Below, one piece after another: positions 30,077-40,073 of a DNA stretch of 64,000 nt; the first letter of the stretch is position 1; every line of letters begins with the position of its first letter. Origin of the DNA: Cupriavidus respiraculi. Lineage in GTDB: Bacteria; Pseudomonadota; Gammaproteobacteria; Burkholderiales; Burkholderiaceae. A program made the translations under genes and the position numbers. The notes beneath the pieces are model-generated. The model did not search any database. It was not told where the DNA came from and saw nothing but the letters and a program-made list of their open reading frames with translations. The stretch is from positions 1-64,000 of the forward strand of contig NZ_CAJZAH010000009.1 in assembly GCF_914271545.1 (NCBI RefSeq), written 5' to 3'.

Positions 30077-33000
30077 ATGGCCACCACTACCCTCGGCGTC
30101 AAGCTGGACGACGCATCGCGCGACCGGCTCAAGCGCGTCGCCCAATCGATCGACCGCACTCCGCACTGGCTCATCAAGCAGGCGATCTTCACGTACCTGG
30201 AGCAGATCGAGCGCGGCGACACCCCCCACGCGCCGGGCGCACAGGGCGAGGCCGACGGCGCCGACGGGCTGGACGCCGTGCCGGGCGAGGGCGCACCGCA
30301 ACCGTTCCTGGAATTCGCGCAAAGCGTGCAGCCGCAGTCGGTACTGCGCGCGGCGATCACCTCCGCCTACCGCCGTCCCGAGACCGACTGCGTGCCGGTG
30401 CTGCTGGAACAGGCCCGCCTGCCGCAGCAGCAGGCCGACGCGGCGCTCGCCATGGCCAGGAAGCTGGCGCTGAACCTGCGCCAGCAGAAGGTCGGCACGG
30501 GCCGCGAGGGGCTGGTGCAGGGCCTGATCCAGGAGTTCTCGCTGTCGTCGCAGGAAGGCGTGGCGCTGATGTGCCTGGCCGAGGCGCTGCTGCGCATCCC
30601 CGACAAGGCCACCCGCGACGCGCTGATCCGCGACAAGATCAGCGGCGCCAACTGGCAGTCGCACCTGGGCCAGAGTCCGTCGCTGTTCGTCAACGCCGCC
30701 ACCTGGGGCCTGCTGGTCACCGGCAAGCTGGTGTCCACGCACACCGAGGCGGGCCTGACCCGCGCGCTGACCCGCATCATCGGCAAGGGCGGCGAGCCGC
30801 TGATCCGCAAGGGCGTGGACATGGCCATGCGGCTGATGGGCGAGCAGTTCGTCACCGGCGAGACCATCTCCGAGGCGCTCGCCAACGCGCGCAAGTACGA
30901 AGCCGAGGGCTTCCGCTATTCCTACGACATGCTGGGCGAGGCGGCGATGACCGAGGCCGACGCCCTGCGCTACCTCGCCTCCTACGAGCAGGCCATCCAC
31001 GCCATCGGCCAGGCCTCGCGCGGGCGCGGCATCTACGAGGGCCCGGGCATCTCGATCAAGCTCTCGGCCCTGCACCCGCGCTACAGCCGCGCGCAGCACG
31101 AGCGCGTGATCGGGGAACTGTACGGGCGGCTCAAGTCGCTCACCCTGCTGGCGCGGCAGTACGACATCGGCATCAATATCGACGCCGAGGAAGCGGACCG
31201 CCTCGAAATCTCGCTGGACCTGCTCGAGCGCCTGTGCTTCGAGCCGGAACTGGCCGGCTGGAACGGCATCGGCTTCGTGGTGCAGGGCTACCAGAAGCGC
31301 TGCCCCTTCGTGATCGACTTCCTGATCGACCTGGCCCGCCGCAGCCGCCATCGCCTGATGATCCGCCTGGTCAAGGGCGCGTACTGGGACAGCGAGATCA
31401 AGCGCGCCCAGGTCGACGGCCTGGAGGGCTATCCGGTCTACACGCGCAAGGTCTACACCGATGTGTCGTACCTCGCGTGCGCGCGCAAGCTGCTGTCGGT
31501 GCCGGATGCGATCTATCCGCAGTTCGCCACGCACAACGCCCATACGCTGGCGGCCATCTACCAGATCGCCGGCCACAGCTACTACCCCGGCCAGTACGAA
31601 TTCCAGTGCCTGCACGGCATGGGCGAGCCGCTGTACGACCAGGTCGTCGGTCCGGTGGCCGCGGGCAAGTTCAACCGGCCGTGCCGTATCTACGCGCCGG
31701 TCGGCACGCATGAGACGCTGCTGGCGTACTTGGTACGCCGGCTGCTGGAGAACGGCGCCAATACGTCCTTCGTCAACCGCATCGCCGACGACAGCATCTC
31801 CATCGACGAGCTGGTGGCCGACCCGGTCGCGCAGGTCGAGCGCATGCACAAGGAAGAGGGGGAACTGGGCCTGCCGCATCCGCGCATTCCGATGCCGCGC
31901 CAGCTGTATGGCAAGTCGCGCGCCAATTCGGCCGGCCTGGACCTGTCCAACGAACACCGTCTCGCGTCGTTGTCGTCCGCGCTGCTGCACGGCGTGAGCG
32001 AGAAGCTCACGGCGGAGCCGCTGCTCGGTGCGGAAACCGCCGGCGGCGGCGAGACCGCGCCGGTGCTGAACCCGTCGGACCATCGCGACGTGGTCGGCCA
32101 TGTCACCGAGGCGAGCCCCGCCGACGTGGAAGCCGCGCTGCAGGCCGCCGTGAACGCCGCGCCGATCTGGCAGGCGACGCCGCCCGAGGTGCGCGCCGCC
32201 GCGCTGGAGCGCGCCGCGGACCTGATGGAAGCCCAGATGCAGCAGCTGATGGGCGTGATCATGCGCGAGGCCGGCAAGACGTTCTCCAACGCCATCGCCG
32301 AAGTGCGCGAGGCGGTGGACTTCCTGCGCTACTACGCGGTGCAGGTGCGCGAGACGTTCTCCAACGACACCCATCGTCCGCTGGGCCCGGTGGTCTGCAT
32401 CAGCCCGTGGAATTTCCCGCTGGCCATCTTCACCGGCCAGGTCGCGGCCGCGCTGGCCGCCGGCAACACCGTGCTGGCCAAGCCCGCCGAGCAGACGCCG
32501 CTGATCGCCGCCCAGGCCGTGCGCCTGCTGCGCGAGGCCGGCGTGCCGGCCGGTGCCGTGCAGCTGCTGCCGGGCCGCGGCGAGACCGTGGGCGCCGCGC
32601 TGGTGGGCGATGCGCGCGTCAAGGGCGTGATGTTCACCGGTTCGACGGAAGTCGCGCGCCTGCTGCAGCGTAACGTGGCCGGCCGGCTCGATGCCGCGGG
32701 CCGCCCGGTGCCGCTGATCGCGGAAACCGGTGGCCAGAACGCGATGATCGTCGACTCCTCGGCGCTGGCCGAGCAGGTGGTGGGCGATGTGGTCAACTCC
32801 GCCTTCGATTCGGCCGGCCAGCGCTGCTCGGCGCTGCGCCTGCTGTGCCTGCAGGAGGACGTGGCCGAGCGCGTGCTCGAGATGCTCAAGGGCGCCATGG
32901 CGGAGCTGACCATGGCCAACCCCGATCGCCTGTCGACCGACGTGGGTCCGGTGATCGACGAGGAGGCGCGCGCCAACATCCTGCGCCATATCGATGCGAT

Positions 33001-34054
33001 GCGGGCCAAGGGCCGCCGCGTGCACCAGGCCGACGCCAACGCCGCGCAGACCGGCGCGTGCCGCCATGGCACCTTCGTGCCGCCGACGCTGATCGAGCTG
33101 CAAAGCGTCGAAGAACTGCAGCGCGAGGTGTTCGGCCCGGTGCTGCACGTCGTGCGCTACGAGCGCGACGAGCTCGACGCGCTGATCGGCCAGATCAACG
33201 GCACCGGCTACGGGCTGACCATGGGCGTGCATACCCGCATCGACGAGACCATCGCGCATATCGTCGCGCGTGCCGAGGTGGGCAACCTGTATGTGAACCG
33301 CAATATCGTCGGCGCCGTGGTGGGCGTCCAGCCGTTCGGCGGCGAGGCCCTGTCGGGCACCGGTCCGAAGGCTGGCGGCCCCCTCTACCTGCACCGCCTG
33401 CTGTCGGTGTGCCCGCAGCAAGCGGTGGCCGACGTGATCCGCGCCTCGGACACGCAGGGCGCGCTGGAAGAGAGCGCGCCGGTGCGCCGCGATGCGCTGG
33501 CGCTGCTCGCCACGTTCAAGGAATGGGCGCAGCGCGAAGCGGCCGCGTTTCCGGACCTGGCCGCACAGTGCGAGCGCTTCGCCGCAGCCTCGGCGTCGGG
33601 CCTGACGGTGACGCTGCCCGGCCCCACCGGCGAGCGCAACACCTACTCGCTGCTGCCGCGCCGCACGGTGCTGTGCCTGGCGCAGCAGGAGGCCGACCTG
33701 GCCACGCAACTGGCCGCCGTGCTGGCCGTGGGTGCCAGCGCCGTGTGGGCCGACGGCGAGCATGCGCGGGCATTGCTGCCGCGGCTGCCGAAGGCAGTAC
33801 AATCGCGCGTCCGCGTGGTGCCGGACTGGACCGCGGCCGATGTGCATATCGATGCGGTCCTGCACCACGGCGATTCCGACCAGCTGCGCGCGGTGTGCGA
33901 ACAGGTGGCGGTGCGGCCGGGTCCGATCATCGGCGTGCAGGGTCTGGCGCACGGTGAACCGGCGGTGGCGCTGGAGCGTTTGCTGATCGAGCGCTCGCTG
34001 TCGGTCAATACCGCGGCGGCCGGCGGCAACGCCAGCCTGATGACGATCGGCTGA
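30077..34054 (+). CDS. putA: Trifunctional PutA: proline dehydrogenase, P5C dehydrogenase and DNA-binding repressor
   Basis: The 1325-residue protein oxidises proline to glutamate in two steps and also regulates its own gene. Residues 1-50 (TTTLGVKLDDASRDRLKRVA onward, PHWLIKQAIFTYLEQIE) form a ribbon-helix-helix DNA-binding domain. The FAD-dependent proline dehydrogenase domain spans about 260-570 (GPGISIKLSALHPRY, EEADRLEISLDLLERL, RLVKGAYWDSEIKRAQ). The NAD-dependent P5C dehydrogenase domain spans about 650-1120, with PWNFPLAIFTGQ, GSTEVARLL, ETGGQNAMIVDSSA and the catalytic Cys in SAGQRCSALR. A C-terminal domain follows. The length matches E. coli PutA (1320). The ATG at 30077 is chosen so that the DNA-binding domain begins properly. 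The operator copies upstream support autoregulation. Confidence 0.97.
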   Translation: MATTTLGVKLDDASRDRLKRVAQSIDRTPHWLIKQAIFTYLEQIERGDTPHAPGAQGEADGADGLDAVPGEGAPQPFLEFAQSVQPQSVLRAAITSAYRRPETDCVPVLLEQARLPQQQADAALAMARKLALNLRQQKVGTGREGLVQGLIQEFSLSSQEGVALMCLAEALLRIPDKATRDALIRDKISGANWQSHLGQSPSLFVNAATWGLLVTGKLVSTHTEAGLTRALTRIIGKGGEPLIRKGVDMAMRLMGEQFVTGETISEALANARKYEAEGFRYSYDMLGEAAMTEADALRYLASYEQAIHAIGQASRGRGIYEGPGISIKLSALHPRYSRAQHERVIGELYGRLKSLTLLARQYDIGINIDAEEADRLEISLDLLERLCFEPELAGWNGIGFVVQGYQKRCPFVIDFLIDLARRSRHRLMIRLVKGAYWDSEIKRAQVDGLEGYPVYTRKVYTDVSYLACARKLLSVPDAIYPQFATHNAHTLAAIYQIAGHSYYPGQYEFQCLHGMGEPLYDQVVGPVAAGKFNRPCRIYAPVGTHETLLAYLVRRLLENGANTSFVNRIADDSISIDELVADPVAQVERMHKEEGELGLPHPRIPMPRQLYGKSRANSAGLDLSNEHRLASLSSALLHGVSEKLTAEPLLGAETAGGGETAPVLNPSDHRDVVGHVTEASPADVEAALQAAVNAAPIWQATPPEVRAAALERAADLMEAQMQQLMGVIMREAGKTFSNAIAEVREAVDFLRYYAVQVRETFSNDTHRPLGPVVCISPWNFPLAIFTGQVAAALAAGNTVLAKPAEQTPLIAAQAVRLLREAGVPAGAVQLLPGRGETVGAALVGDARVKGVMFTGSTEVARLLQRNVAGRLDAAGRPVPLIAETGGQNAMIVDSSALAEQVVGDVVNSAFDSAGQRCSALRLLCLQEDVAERVLEMLKGAMAELTMANPDRLSTDVGPVIDEEARANILRHIDAMRAKGRRVHQADANAAQTGACRHGTFVPPTLIELQSVEELQREVFGPVLHVVRYERDELDALIGQINGTGYGLTMGVHTRIDETIAHIVARAEVGNLYVNRNIVGAVVGVQPFGGEALSGTGPKAGGPLYLHRLLSVCPQQAVADVIRASDTQGALEESAPVRRDALALLATFKEWAQREAAAFPDLAAQCERFAAASASGLTVTLPGPTGERNTYSLLPRRTVLCLAQQEADLATQLAAVLAVGASAVWADGEHARALLPRLPKAVQSRVRVVPDWTAADVHIDAVLHHGDSDQLRAVCEQVAVRPGPIIGVQGLAHGEPAVALERLLIERSLSVNTAAAGGNASLMTIG

Positions 34055-34222
34055 GCGGCCGGACGGCTGAACGGCGGGATAGGGACTACAACGGTTTCAG
34101 AGCGCGCGCGGATGGCGGTGATCCCGCCCTTCGCGCGCCACAGAGAGCGTGGGCGCGCTGCCGGGCGTCCGAACGCTTCAACAAGCGCAGTGAACAGGCT
34201 TACAAGCCACCAAGGAGAACTG

Positions 34223-35374
34223 ATGACCTCGACTTTCAACAAGACGGCGCTGACCGTCGCCCTTAGCCTCGCCGGCCTGACGGCCGCGACCAGCGCCTTT
34301 GCACAGGCCCAGGAAATCAAGCTGGGCTTCGCCGCGCCGATGACCGGCGGCCAGGCCCAGTACGGCAAGGACATGCAGAACGGCGTGGTGCTGGCGATCG
34401 AGGAAATGAACGCCACCAAGCCGAAGATCGGCGGCAAGGAAGTCAAGTTCACGCTGCTGTCGGAAGACGACCAGGCCGATCCCAAGACCGGTTCGGTGGT
34501 CGCCCAGAAGCTGGTCGACAGCGGCATCCAGGGCATGCTCGGGCACTTCAACTCGGGCACCAGCATTCCGGCCTCGACGGTGTACAACCGTGCCGGCATC
34601 GCCCAGATCGCCATGGCGACCGCGCCCGAATACACCCGCCAGGGCTTCAAGACCACCTTCCGCATGATGACCTCCGACACCCAGCAGGGTTCGGTCATCG
34701 GCGCCTACGTGGTCAAGAAGCTGGGCGCCAAGAATATCGCCATCGTCGACGACCGCACGGCCTACGGCCAGGGTCTGGCCGACGAGTTCGAGAAGGCCGC
34801 CAAGGCCGCCGGCGGCAAGATCGTGCGCCGCGAGTACACCAACGACAAGGCGGTGGACTTCAAGGCCGTGCTGACCAACCTCAAGCGCAGCAACCCGGAC
34901 GTGATCTTCTTCGGCGGCGCCGAGACGCAGTCGGCACCGATGGCCAAGCAGATCAAGGAACTGGGCATGAAGGCACCGCTGGTGTCCGGCGAAATGTCCA
35001 AGACCGACAACTTCCTGAAGCTGGCCGGTCCCGCCGCCGAGGGCACCGTGGTGTCGCTGGCCGGCCTGCCGCTGGAACAGATGCCGGGCGGTGCCGCCTA
35101 CGCGCAGCGCTACGAGAAGCGCTTCGGCGGCAAGGTGCAGACGTACTCGCCGTACGCCTACGACGGCGCCACCGCGCTGATGAACGCGATGATCAAGGCC
35201 GGCTCGGCCGATCCCACGCGCTACCTGCCGGTGCTGGCCGCGACCAACTCGCCCGGCGTGACCACCAAGACGCTGGCGTACGACGCTCGCGGCGACCTGA
35301 AGGACGGTGGCATCACTGTCTACAAGGTGGTCGGCGGCAAGTGGACCGTGCTGGAATCGATCGGCGGCAAGTAA
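34223..35374 (+). CDS. ABC transporter substrate-binding protein, LivK-like (orphan)
   Basis: The 383-residue protein starts behind AAGGAG with a signal peptide (TALTVALSLAGLTAATSAFA, cleavage before QAQE). The mature protein is a type I periplasmic binding protein: EIKLGFAAPMTGGQAQYGKD is the usual first strand and ligand loop, VVAQKLVDSGIQGMLGHFNSG and NIAIVDDRTAYGQGLADEFE follow. It resembles LivK/LivJ more closely than the binding protein at 3436. No permease or ATPase gene is beside it; it lies 168 bases after putA, so it may serve a remote transporter or the sets at 213 or 4896. A terminator closes the gene. Confidence 0.92.
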   Translation: MTSTFNKTALTVALSLAGLTAATSAFAQAQEIKLGFAAPMTGGQAQYGKDMQNGVVLAIEEMNATKPKIGGKEVKFTLLSEDDQADPKTGSVVAQKLVDSGIQGMLGHFNSGTSIPASTVYNRAGIAQIAMATAPEYTRQGFKTTFRMMTSDTQQGSVIGAYVVKKLGAKNIAIVDDRTAYGQGLADEFEKAAKAAGGKIVRREYTNDKAVDFKAVLTNLKRSNPDVIFFGGAETQSAPMAKQIKELGMKAPLVSGEMSKTDNFLKLAGPAAEGTVVSLAGLPLEQMPGGAAYAQRYEKRFGGKVQTYSPYAYDGATALMNAMIKAGSADPTRYLPVLAATNSPGVTTKTLAYDARGDLKDGGITVYKVVGGKWTVLESIGGK

Positions 35375-35399
35375 GCCGGAGTTCTTTCGTTCCGCAAGG

Positions 35400-35430
35400 A
35401 CGCCACCCTCCCGGGTGGCGTTTTTCTTTT
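35400..35430 (+). terminator. Terminator after the LivK-like gene
   Basis: ACGCCACCC (35400-35408) pairs with GGGTGGCGT (35413-35421), followed by TTTTTCTTTT. Confidence 0.88.
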
Positions 35431-35535
35431 GGACCGGTGCGGACACGGCGCGACACCCGCGCTGCCGTCCCCATCGGCCGTCCCCCGGCTGGCGCATAAT
35501 CCCGCTCTTGCCATCCATCCCAGAAGGAGCAGTCC

Positions 35536-37458
35536 GTGTCCGTGCAGCAAGCCAGCTACGACCATGCCATCGAATTGGCCACCCAGGAGCGCTACGACGA
35601 AGCGCTGGCCATTCTCGATGCGCTGTCGCAGGCGCGTCCCGAGGTAGTCGATTACGACTGCCTGCGTGCGCGGCTGTACTGCGACAAGGGGGAGCCGGAA
35701 GCGGGCTTCGCGGTGCTCGACGCGGCGCTGGCGCGCCTGCCCGAGCTGCCGCTGCACCCGGCGCACCGCTGGTCTTCGCGCGGGGTCATCGTCCACCGCT
35801 ACGGCGTGCTGCTGATGGGCCTGGGCCGGGTCGAAGAGGCGCTGCCCTGGCTGGAGGAGGCGGCGCGCCGCAACGGCCTGGCCTCCGGCGAGTGGACGGC
35901 GCTGTTCCATGCCGGCCTCGCGCATTTCCGTCTCGGCGACCATGCCGCCGCGGGCCGCTACTGGTACGACCTGCTGTACCGCGCGCCGGACCTTGGGGCG
36001 CACGACATCCTGGCGCTCGCCGGCGGCTACGTGCAGACGGCCGAGGTCGAGGGCAGGGCGGTGGAGCCGATGATGCGGCTGTGCCTGGCCCGCATCGGCC
36101 TGGACAATGCCGACCTGCTGGAGATGGACGAGGCGGCCGGCGACGCGCTGGCGGCCCAGCAGGCCGGCCTGGTCCTGGCGGCCGAACCAGATCATCCGCA
36201 TGCGCGCCGCATCCGCGCGCCGCTGCGCTACCGGGCGGGCGACCTCGACGGCGCCTGGGACGACCTGGCCGTGTACCAGCGCCAGGTGCCCGATCCCAAG
36301 GCCCAGGTCCGCGAACTCGATCTGCGCCACCAGGCGGGCGAGGCGGAGCCGTGGCTGCGCTTCGCGCTGACCGAGGCCGGCACCGACGCGCACGGCTACT
36401 ACCTCGCCGGCGTGGCGCTGGCCGAATTCATCGAACAGGTGCCGGCGTCGCGCGAGACGCTGACGCCGCAGTTGCTCAAGGCGTGGCGACTGGGGCTTGC
36501 CCGCTTCGAGCAGTACTTCGCCAGCGGGCAGGGCGGCTACGACGATGCCGATCCCCATGTCTATTCCATGCTGTGCCATCACCTGGCGCGCCGGCTGGAC
36601 GGCGCCGAGCAGCGCGAGGAGCGCATCGCGCTGCATGAAAAGGGCATCGCGGTCAGCGACTTCATCGACCACTGGATCGATCTGCTGGACTGCCACGATG
36701 CCGCTGGCCAGCACCAGAAGGTCGTCGAGGTGGCCGGCGAGGCGCTCAACCGCTATGGCGTGGACCGCAATCCCGCCGATGTCGGCTGGGTCTTCAGCCG
36801 CCTGATGCATGCGTGGAAGATGCTTGGCGGCACGGAGGCCACCCATGCCGCCCGCGCGGCGCTGGCCCATATGGACGCCCAGCTCGACGCGCTGCCGGTG
36901 GAGGAGCGCAGCGAGGCGGCCCCCGCGATGGCCCACGCCCGCGCGCATCTGGCCGCGCTGCTGGCCCAGGCCGCGAGCGGCCCGGAGTCCGACGAGCGCG
37001 CCGAAGCGCTGGCCGAGATCGAGGCGCTGCAGCGGCGGGCGCTGCTGGTGCAGGATGCCTGGCTGTGCAATGCGTTCGGCCAGGTATGGCGCGGCCTGGG
37101 CAACGCCGAGCGGGCCCTGCCGCTTCTCGAGCAGGCCGTCGCGCTGACGGAAGGCGACGCCGAGGACCAAGCCGCGGCCCGGGTGCAGCGCGGACAACTG
37201 CGCAACGAGATGGGCGATTACGCCGGTGCGCTGGCGGACTTCGACGTGGCCTTTGCGGCCCGCGGCGACTGGGGGCCCGAGGCGTACCTGCATGCGACGC
37301 AGGCCGCGCTGGGCCTGGAGCGGCGCGAGGCGGCGCTCGTCACGTTCCAGCGCGCCCGTGCGTTGGGGGCAGCCGAGGGCAGGACGCGCGGGCTGTACGC
37401 CCGGGTGGAACAGGGTCTGCGGGCGACGCGGCCCAAATGGAAGCTGTGGGGCGTGTGA
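35536..37458 (+). CDS. Large tetratricopeptide-repeat protein, function unknown
   Basis: The 640-residue soluble protein begins at GTG behind AAGGAG. Helical repeats of the TPR kind run along most of its length (YDHAIELATQERYDEALAIL near residue 6, GRVEEALPWLEEAARRNGLA near 100, GNAERALPLLEQAVALTEGD near 520, GDYAGALADFDVAFAARGDW near 560). There is no signal peptide or membrane segment. TPR arrays bind partner proteins, but nothing in the sequence or neighbours shows which. It is not obviously linked to the antiporter 181 bases downstream. Confidence 0.85.
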   Translation: MSVQQASYDHAIELATQERYDEALAILDALSQARPEVVDYDCLRARLYCDKGEPEAGFAVLDAALARLPELPLHPAHRWSSRGVIVHRYGVLLMGLGRVEEALPWLEEAARRNGLASGEWTALFHAGLAHFRLGDHAAAGRYWYDLLYRAPDLGAHDILALAGGYVQTAEVEGRAVEPMMRLCLARIGLDNADLLEMDEAAGDALAAQQAGLVLAAEPDHPHARRIRAPLRYRAGDLDGAWDDLAVYQRQVPDPKAQVRELDLRHQAGEAEPWLRFALTEAGTDAHGYYLAGVALAEFIEQVPASRETLTPQLLKAWRLGLARFEQYFASGQGGYDDADPHVYSMLCHHLARRLDGAEQREERIALHEKGIAVSDFIDHWIDLLDCHDAAGQHQKVVEVAGEALNRYGVDRNPADVGWVFSRLMHAWKMLGGTEATHAARAALAHMDAQLDALPVEERSEAAPAMAHARAHLAALLAQAASGPESDERAEALAEIEALQRRALLVQDAWLCNAFGQVWRGLGNAERALPLLEQAVALTEGDAEDQAAARVQRGQLRNEMGDYAGALADFDVAFAARGDWGPEAYLHATQAALGLERREAALVTFQRARALGAAEGRTRGLYARVEQGLRATRPKWKLWGV

Positions 37459-37639
37459 GGCGCGCGTGCGCGGCGGGCGTACCGGCCTGGGGCCCCCGGA
37501 CGACGTCGCCGCAGTTTTTTTCCTCTGACAGTTGGAGACACGATGCCGTCGGCTTTGCGGGCGATGGCATGCTTTTATTTGCAAAAGTCGTGCCTTGTCG
37601 GACAAACGATGACAAGGCGGAACAGGGGCTTCCGGTAGC

Positions 37640-38863
37640 ATGTCGGCCATGAATGGACTTAGCCAACTCTTTCCCTCGCTGCCGATGGCTCCGGGCGGGC
37701 TGTTCTGGGTGGGCCTCGCGCTGATCGGCGCGGGCCTGGCCGGAGAAGTCTGCCGCATGTATCTGCGCATCCCGCGCATCGTCGGCTATGCCGTCGCGGG
37801 TTTGCTGGCGGGCATGCTCGGCCGCGGCATCCTCGACGAGACCATGATCGGGCAGACCCGGATCCTGATCGACATGGCGCTCGCCTTCGCGCTGTTCGAA
37901 CTGGGCCACCGCGTCTCGCTGTCGTGGCTGCGCGCCAACCGGTGGCTGCTGTTTACCAGCGCCGCCGAGGGCCTGCTGACCTGGGGGCTGGTCACCGCCA
38001 CCCTGCAGTGGGTCGGCGCGAGCCCCGGCATCGCGATTCTCGCCGGCGGCATCGCCGTCAGCACGTCGCCCACCATCGTGCTGCAGCTGAAGAACGAACT
38101 GCGCGCGGAGGGCCAGGTAACCGAACGGCTGCTCGCGATGGCGGCCCTGAACAGCATCTATGCCGCCGTGATCGTGCAGTTGGCCACCGGCTGGCTGCAT
38201 TCGGAATACGGCAATCTCGGCGCCGCGCTGCTGCACCCGCTGTACCTGATCGTCGGTTCGTGCCTGCTGGCCTGGGTGGTCGGCAAGGTCAGCCATGCGC
38301 TCTATGCGCGGCTGGCGTCCGACGACCAGTACAGCTTCCTGGTGCTGGTCGGCATGGTGTTGTTCACGCTGGCGCTCACGCGGGTGCTGAAGCTGTCGAT
38401 GCCGCTGACGCTGATGCTGGCCGGCGTGGTGTTCAAGCACCAGGACGAGCAGCCGCGCATCTGGCCGGCGCACTTCGGCAGCGCCGGCAGCCTGCTGATC
38501 GTGGTGATGGTGGTGTCGCTGGGCCTGCCGCTGACCGCGCGGGACTGGGCCATCGGCGGCGTCGCCGCGGTGGTGCTGGTCGCGATGCGCCATCTGGCCA
38601 AGCTGGCCAGCGTGGCGGCGCTGGGGCCGTTCTCCGGCCTGAGCCTGAAGCAATGCATGGCGCTCGGGGTCGCCCTGGGGCCGATGTCGGGCCTGGCCTT
38701 CCTGCTGATGAGCGATGTGGCCCGGCTGTACCCGGGCACCGGCGAGCCGCTGGCCGCCATCGTGCTGTGCGCGCTTGCGATCGAACAAGTGCTCGGACCT
38801 ACCTTGACCGCCTGGGCACTTCGTTATGCCGGTGAAGTCAGAACGACTGGAGGAGAGCGCTGA
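37640..38863 (+). CDS. Cation:proton antiporter, CPA2 family
   Basis: The 407-residue protein is nearly all membrane, with about 11-12 segments of the sodium/proton exchanger fold. The first ([20 protein letters not shown]) and the [15 protein letters not shown] and [16 protein letters not shown] segments match KefB/NhaS-like antiporters. It has no C-terminal nucleotide-binding (TrkA-N) domain, unlike Kef proteins. Its stop overlaps the start of the next gene (TGATG), so the antiporter and the glutathione-like ligase are made together, which recalls the glutathione-gated Kef systems; the link is only suggestive. The ion (sodium or potassium) is unknown. Confidence 0.85.
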   Translation: MSAMNGLSQLFPSLPMAPGGLFWVGLALIGAGLAGEVCRMYLRIPRIVGYAVAGLLAGMLGRGILDETMIGQTRILIDMALAFALFELGHRVSLSWLRANRWLLFTSAAEGLLTWGLVTATLQWVGASPGIAILAGGIAVSTSPTIVLQLKNELRAEGQVTERLLAMAALNSIYAAVIVQLATGWLHSEYGNLGAALLHPLYLIVGSCLLAWVVGKVSHALYARLASDDQYSFLVLVGMVLFTLALTRVLKLSMPLTLMLAGVVFKHQDEQPRIWPAHFGSAGSLLIVVMVVSLGLPLTARDWAIGGVAAVVLVAMRHLAKLASVAALGPFSGLSLKQCMALGVALGPMSGLAFLLMSDVARLYPGTGEPLAAIVLCALAIEQVLGPTLTAWALRYAGEVRTTGGER

Positions 38864-39978
38864 TGTCCCTGGAACCGTTCAAGCATTCCGAGCCGCTGAC
38901 CTTCGGCGTCGAGCTGGAGATGCAGCTCGTCAACCGCCATGACTACGATCTGGCGCCGTTTGCGCCGGACCTGCTGCGCCAGCTCAAGGGCGCCCAGCAT
39001 GCCGGCGACATCAAGCCGGAAATCAGCCCCTCGATGATCGAGATCAGCACCGGCGTCTGCCACACCTATGCGCAGGCGCTGGAGGAACTGAGCACGATGC
39101 GGGACCTGATGGTCGACGCCTCGCGCTCGCTGAACCTGGGCATCTGCGGCGGCGGCACGCACCCGTTCCAGCAGTGGGCCGACCGCACGATTTCCGATTC
39201 GCCGCGCTACCAGTACATCTCCGAGCTGTACGGCTATCTGGCCAAGCAGTTCACGGTATTCGGCCAGCACGTGCATATCGGCTGCCCGACCGCGGACGAC
39301 TCGCTGTTCCTGCTGCATGCGATCGGGCGCTACGTGCCGCACTTCATCGCGCTGGCTGCCTCGTCGCCGTATGTGCAGGATGTCGATACCGGATTCGCCT
39401 CGGCGCGCCTGAACTCCGTCGCCGCGTTCCCGATGAGCGGGCGGGCGCCGATGGTGCTGACGTGGGACGGCTTCGCCGCGTACTTCGAGAAGATGCGCAA
39501 GACCGGCGTGATCGAGAGCATGAAGGACTTCTACTGGGATATCCGTCCCAAGCCGGAGTTCGGCACCATCGAAGTCCGCGTGATGGACACCCCGCTGACG
39601 GTGTCGCGCGCCTGCGATATCGCCGCATACATCCAGGCGCTGGCGCGCTACCTGCTGCTGTCGCGCCCGTTCGTGCCGCAGGAGGACGACTACCTGGTGT
39701 ACACCTTCAACCGCTTCCAGGCCTGCCGCTTCGGCCTGGGCGGCGAGTACGTGCATCCCAACGAACTCACGCGGATGCCGATCGCGGACCATATCCTGTC
39801 GATCTGCGATGCGCTGGTGCCGCACGCGGAGGCACTGGGCTCGCTGGAGGCGCTTGCCAACATCCGCGCGCTGGCGGCCAGCCGCAAGGGCGACGCGGAG
39901 TGGGTGCGGCAGATGAACGCGGACACGCGGAGCCTGCGGGAAACGGTGCGGCAGACTTGCGAGCGGTGGGCGACTTGA
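38863..39978 (+). CDS. YbdK-type carboxylate-amine ligase (glutamate-cysteine ligase family 2)
   Basis: The 371-residue ATP-dependent ligase belongs to the GCS2/YbdK family, which makes gamma-glutamyl or similar amide bonds. Landmarks are [12 protein letters not shown] near residue 13, [12 protein letters not shown] near 51, [10 protein letters not shown] near 96, the [13 protein letters not shown] segment near 135 and the [17 protein letters not shown] stretch near 228. YbdK of E. coli has weak glutamate-cysteine ligase activity, but the natural product of most members is unknown. Translationally coupled to the antiporter. Confidence 0.9.
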   Translation: MSLEPFKHSEPLTFGVELEMQLVNRHDYDLAPFAPDLLRQLKGAQHAGDIKPEISPSMIEISTGVCHTYAQALEELSTMRDLMVDASRSLNLGICGGGTHPFQQWADRTISDSPRYQYISELYGYLAKQFTVFGQHVHIGCPTADDSLFLLHAIGRYVPHFIALAASSPYVQDVDTGFASARLNSVAAFPMSGRAPMVLTWDGFAAYFEKMRKTGVIESMKDFYWDIRPKPEFGTIEVRVMDTPLTVSRACDIAAYIQALARYLLLSRPFVPQEDDYLVYTFNRFQACRFGLGGEYVHPNELTRMPIADHILSICDALVPHAEALGSLEALANIRALAASRKGDAEWVRQMNADTRSLRETVRQTCERWAT

Positions 39979-40026
39979 TGTCGCAAGAGCCACCGCGGGA
40001 TGGAACGGCGGGGCTTTTGTCGGGCT

Positions 40027-40067
40027 GAGGTGACCGCTCGCAGACGCGAGAACGCTCGCCTCACCTC
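40027..40067. other. Inverted repeat between convergent genes
   Basis: GAGGTGA (40027-40033) and TCACCTC (40061-40067) form an inverted repeat with an inner CTCGC/GCGAG pairing. It lies between the end of the YbdK gene and the end of the convergent metallo-hydrolase gene, so it may help end both messages although no T-run is present. Confidence 0.4.
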
Positions 40068-40073
40068 CCCGCG

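Noticed and set aside
30047-33952. Minus-strand open frame of 1301 codons opposite putA
   Set aside because: Composition (His/Gln/Arg/Ala-rich, no motifs) and perfect overlap with putA mark it as a shadow frame.
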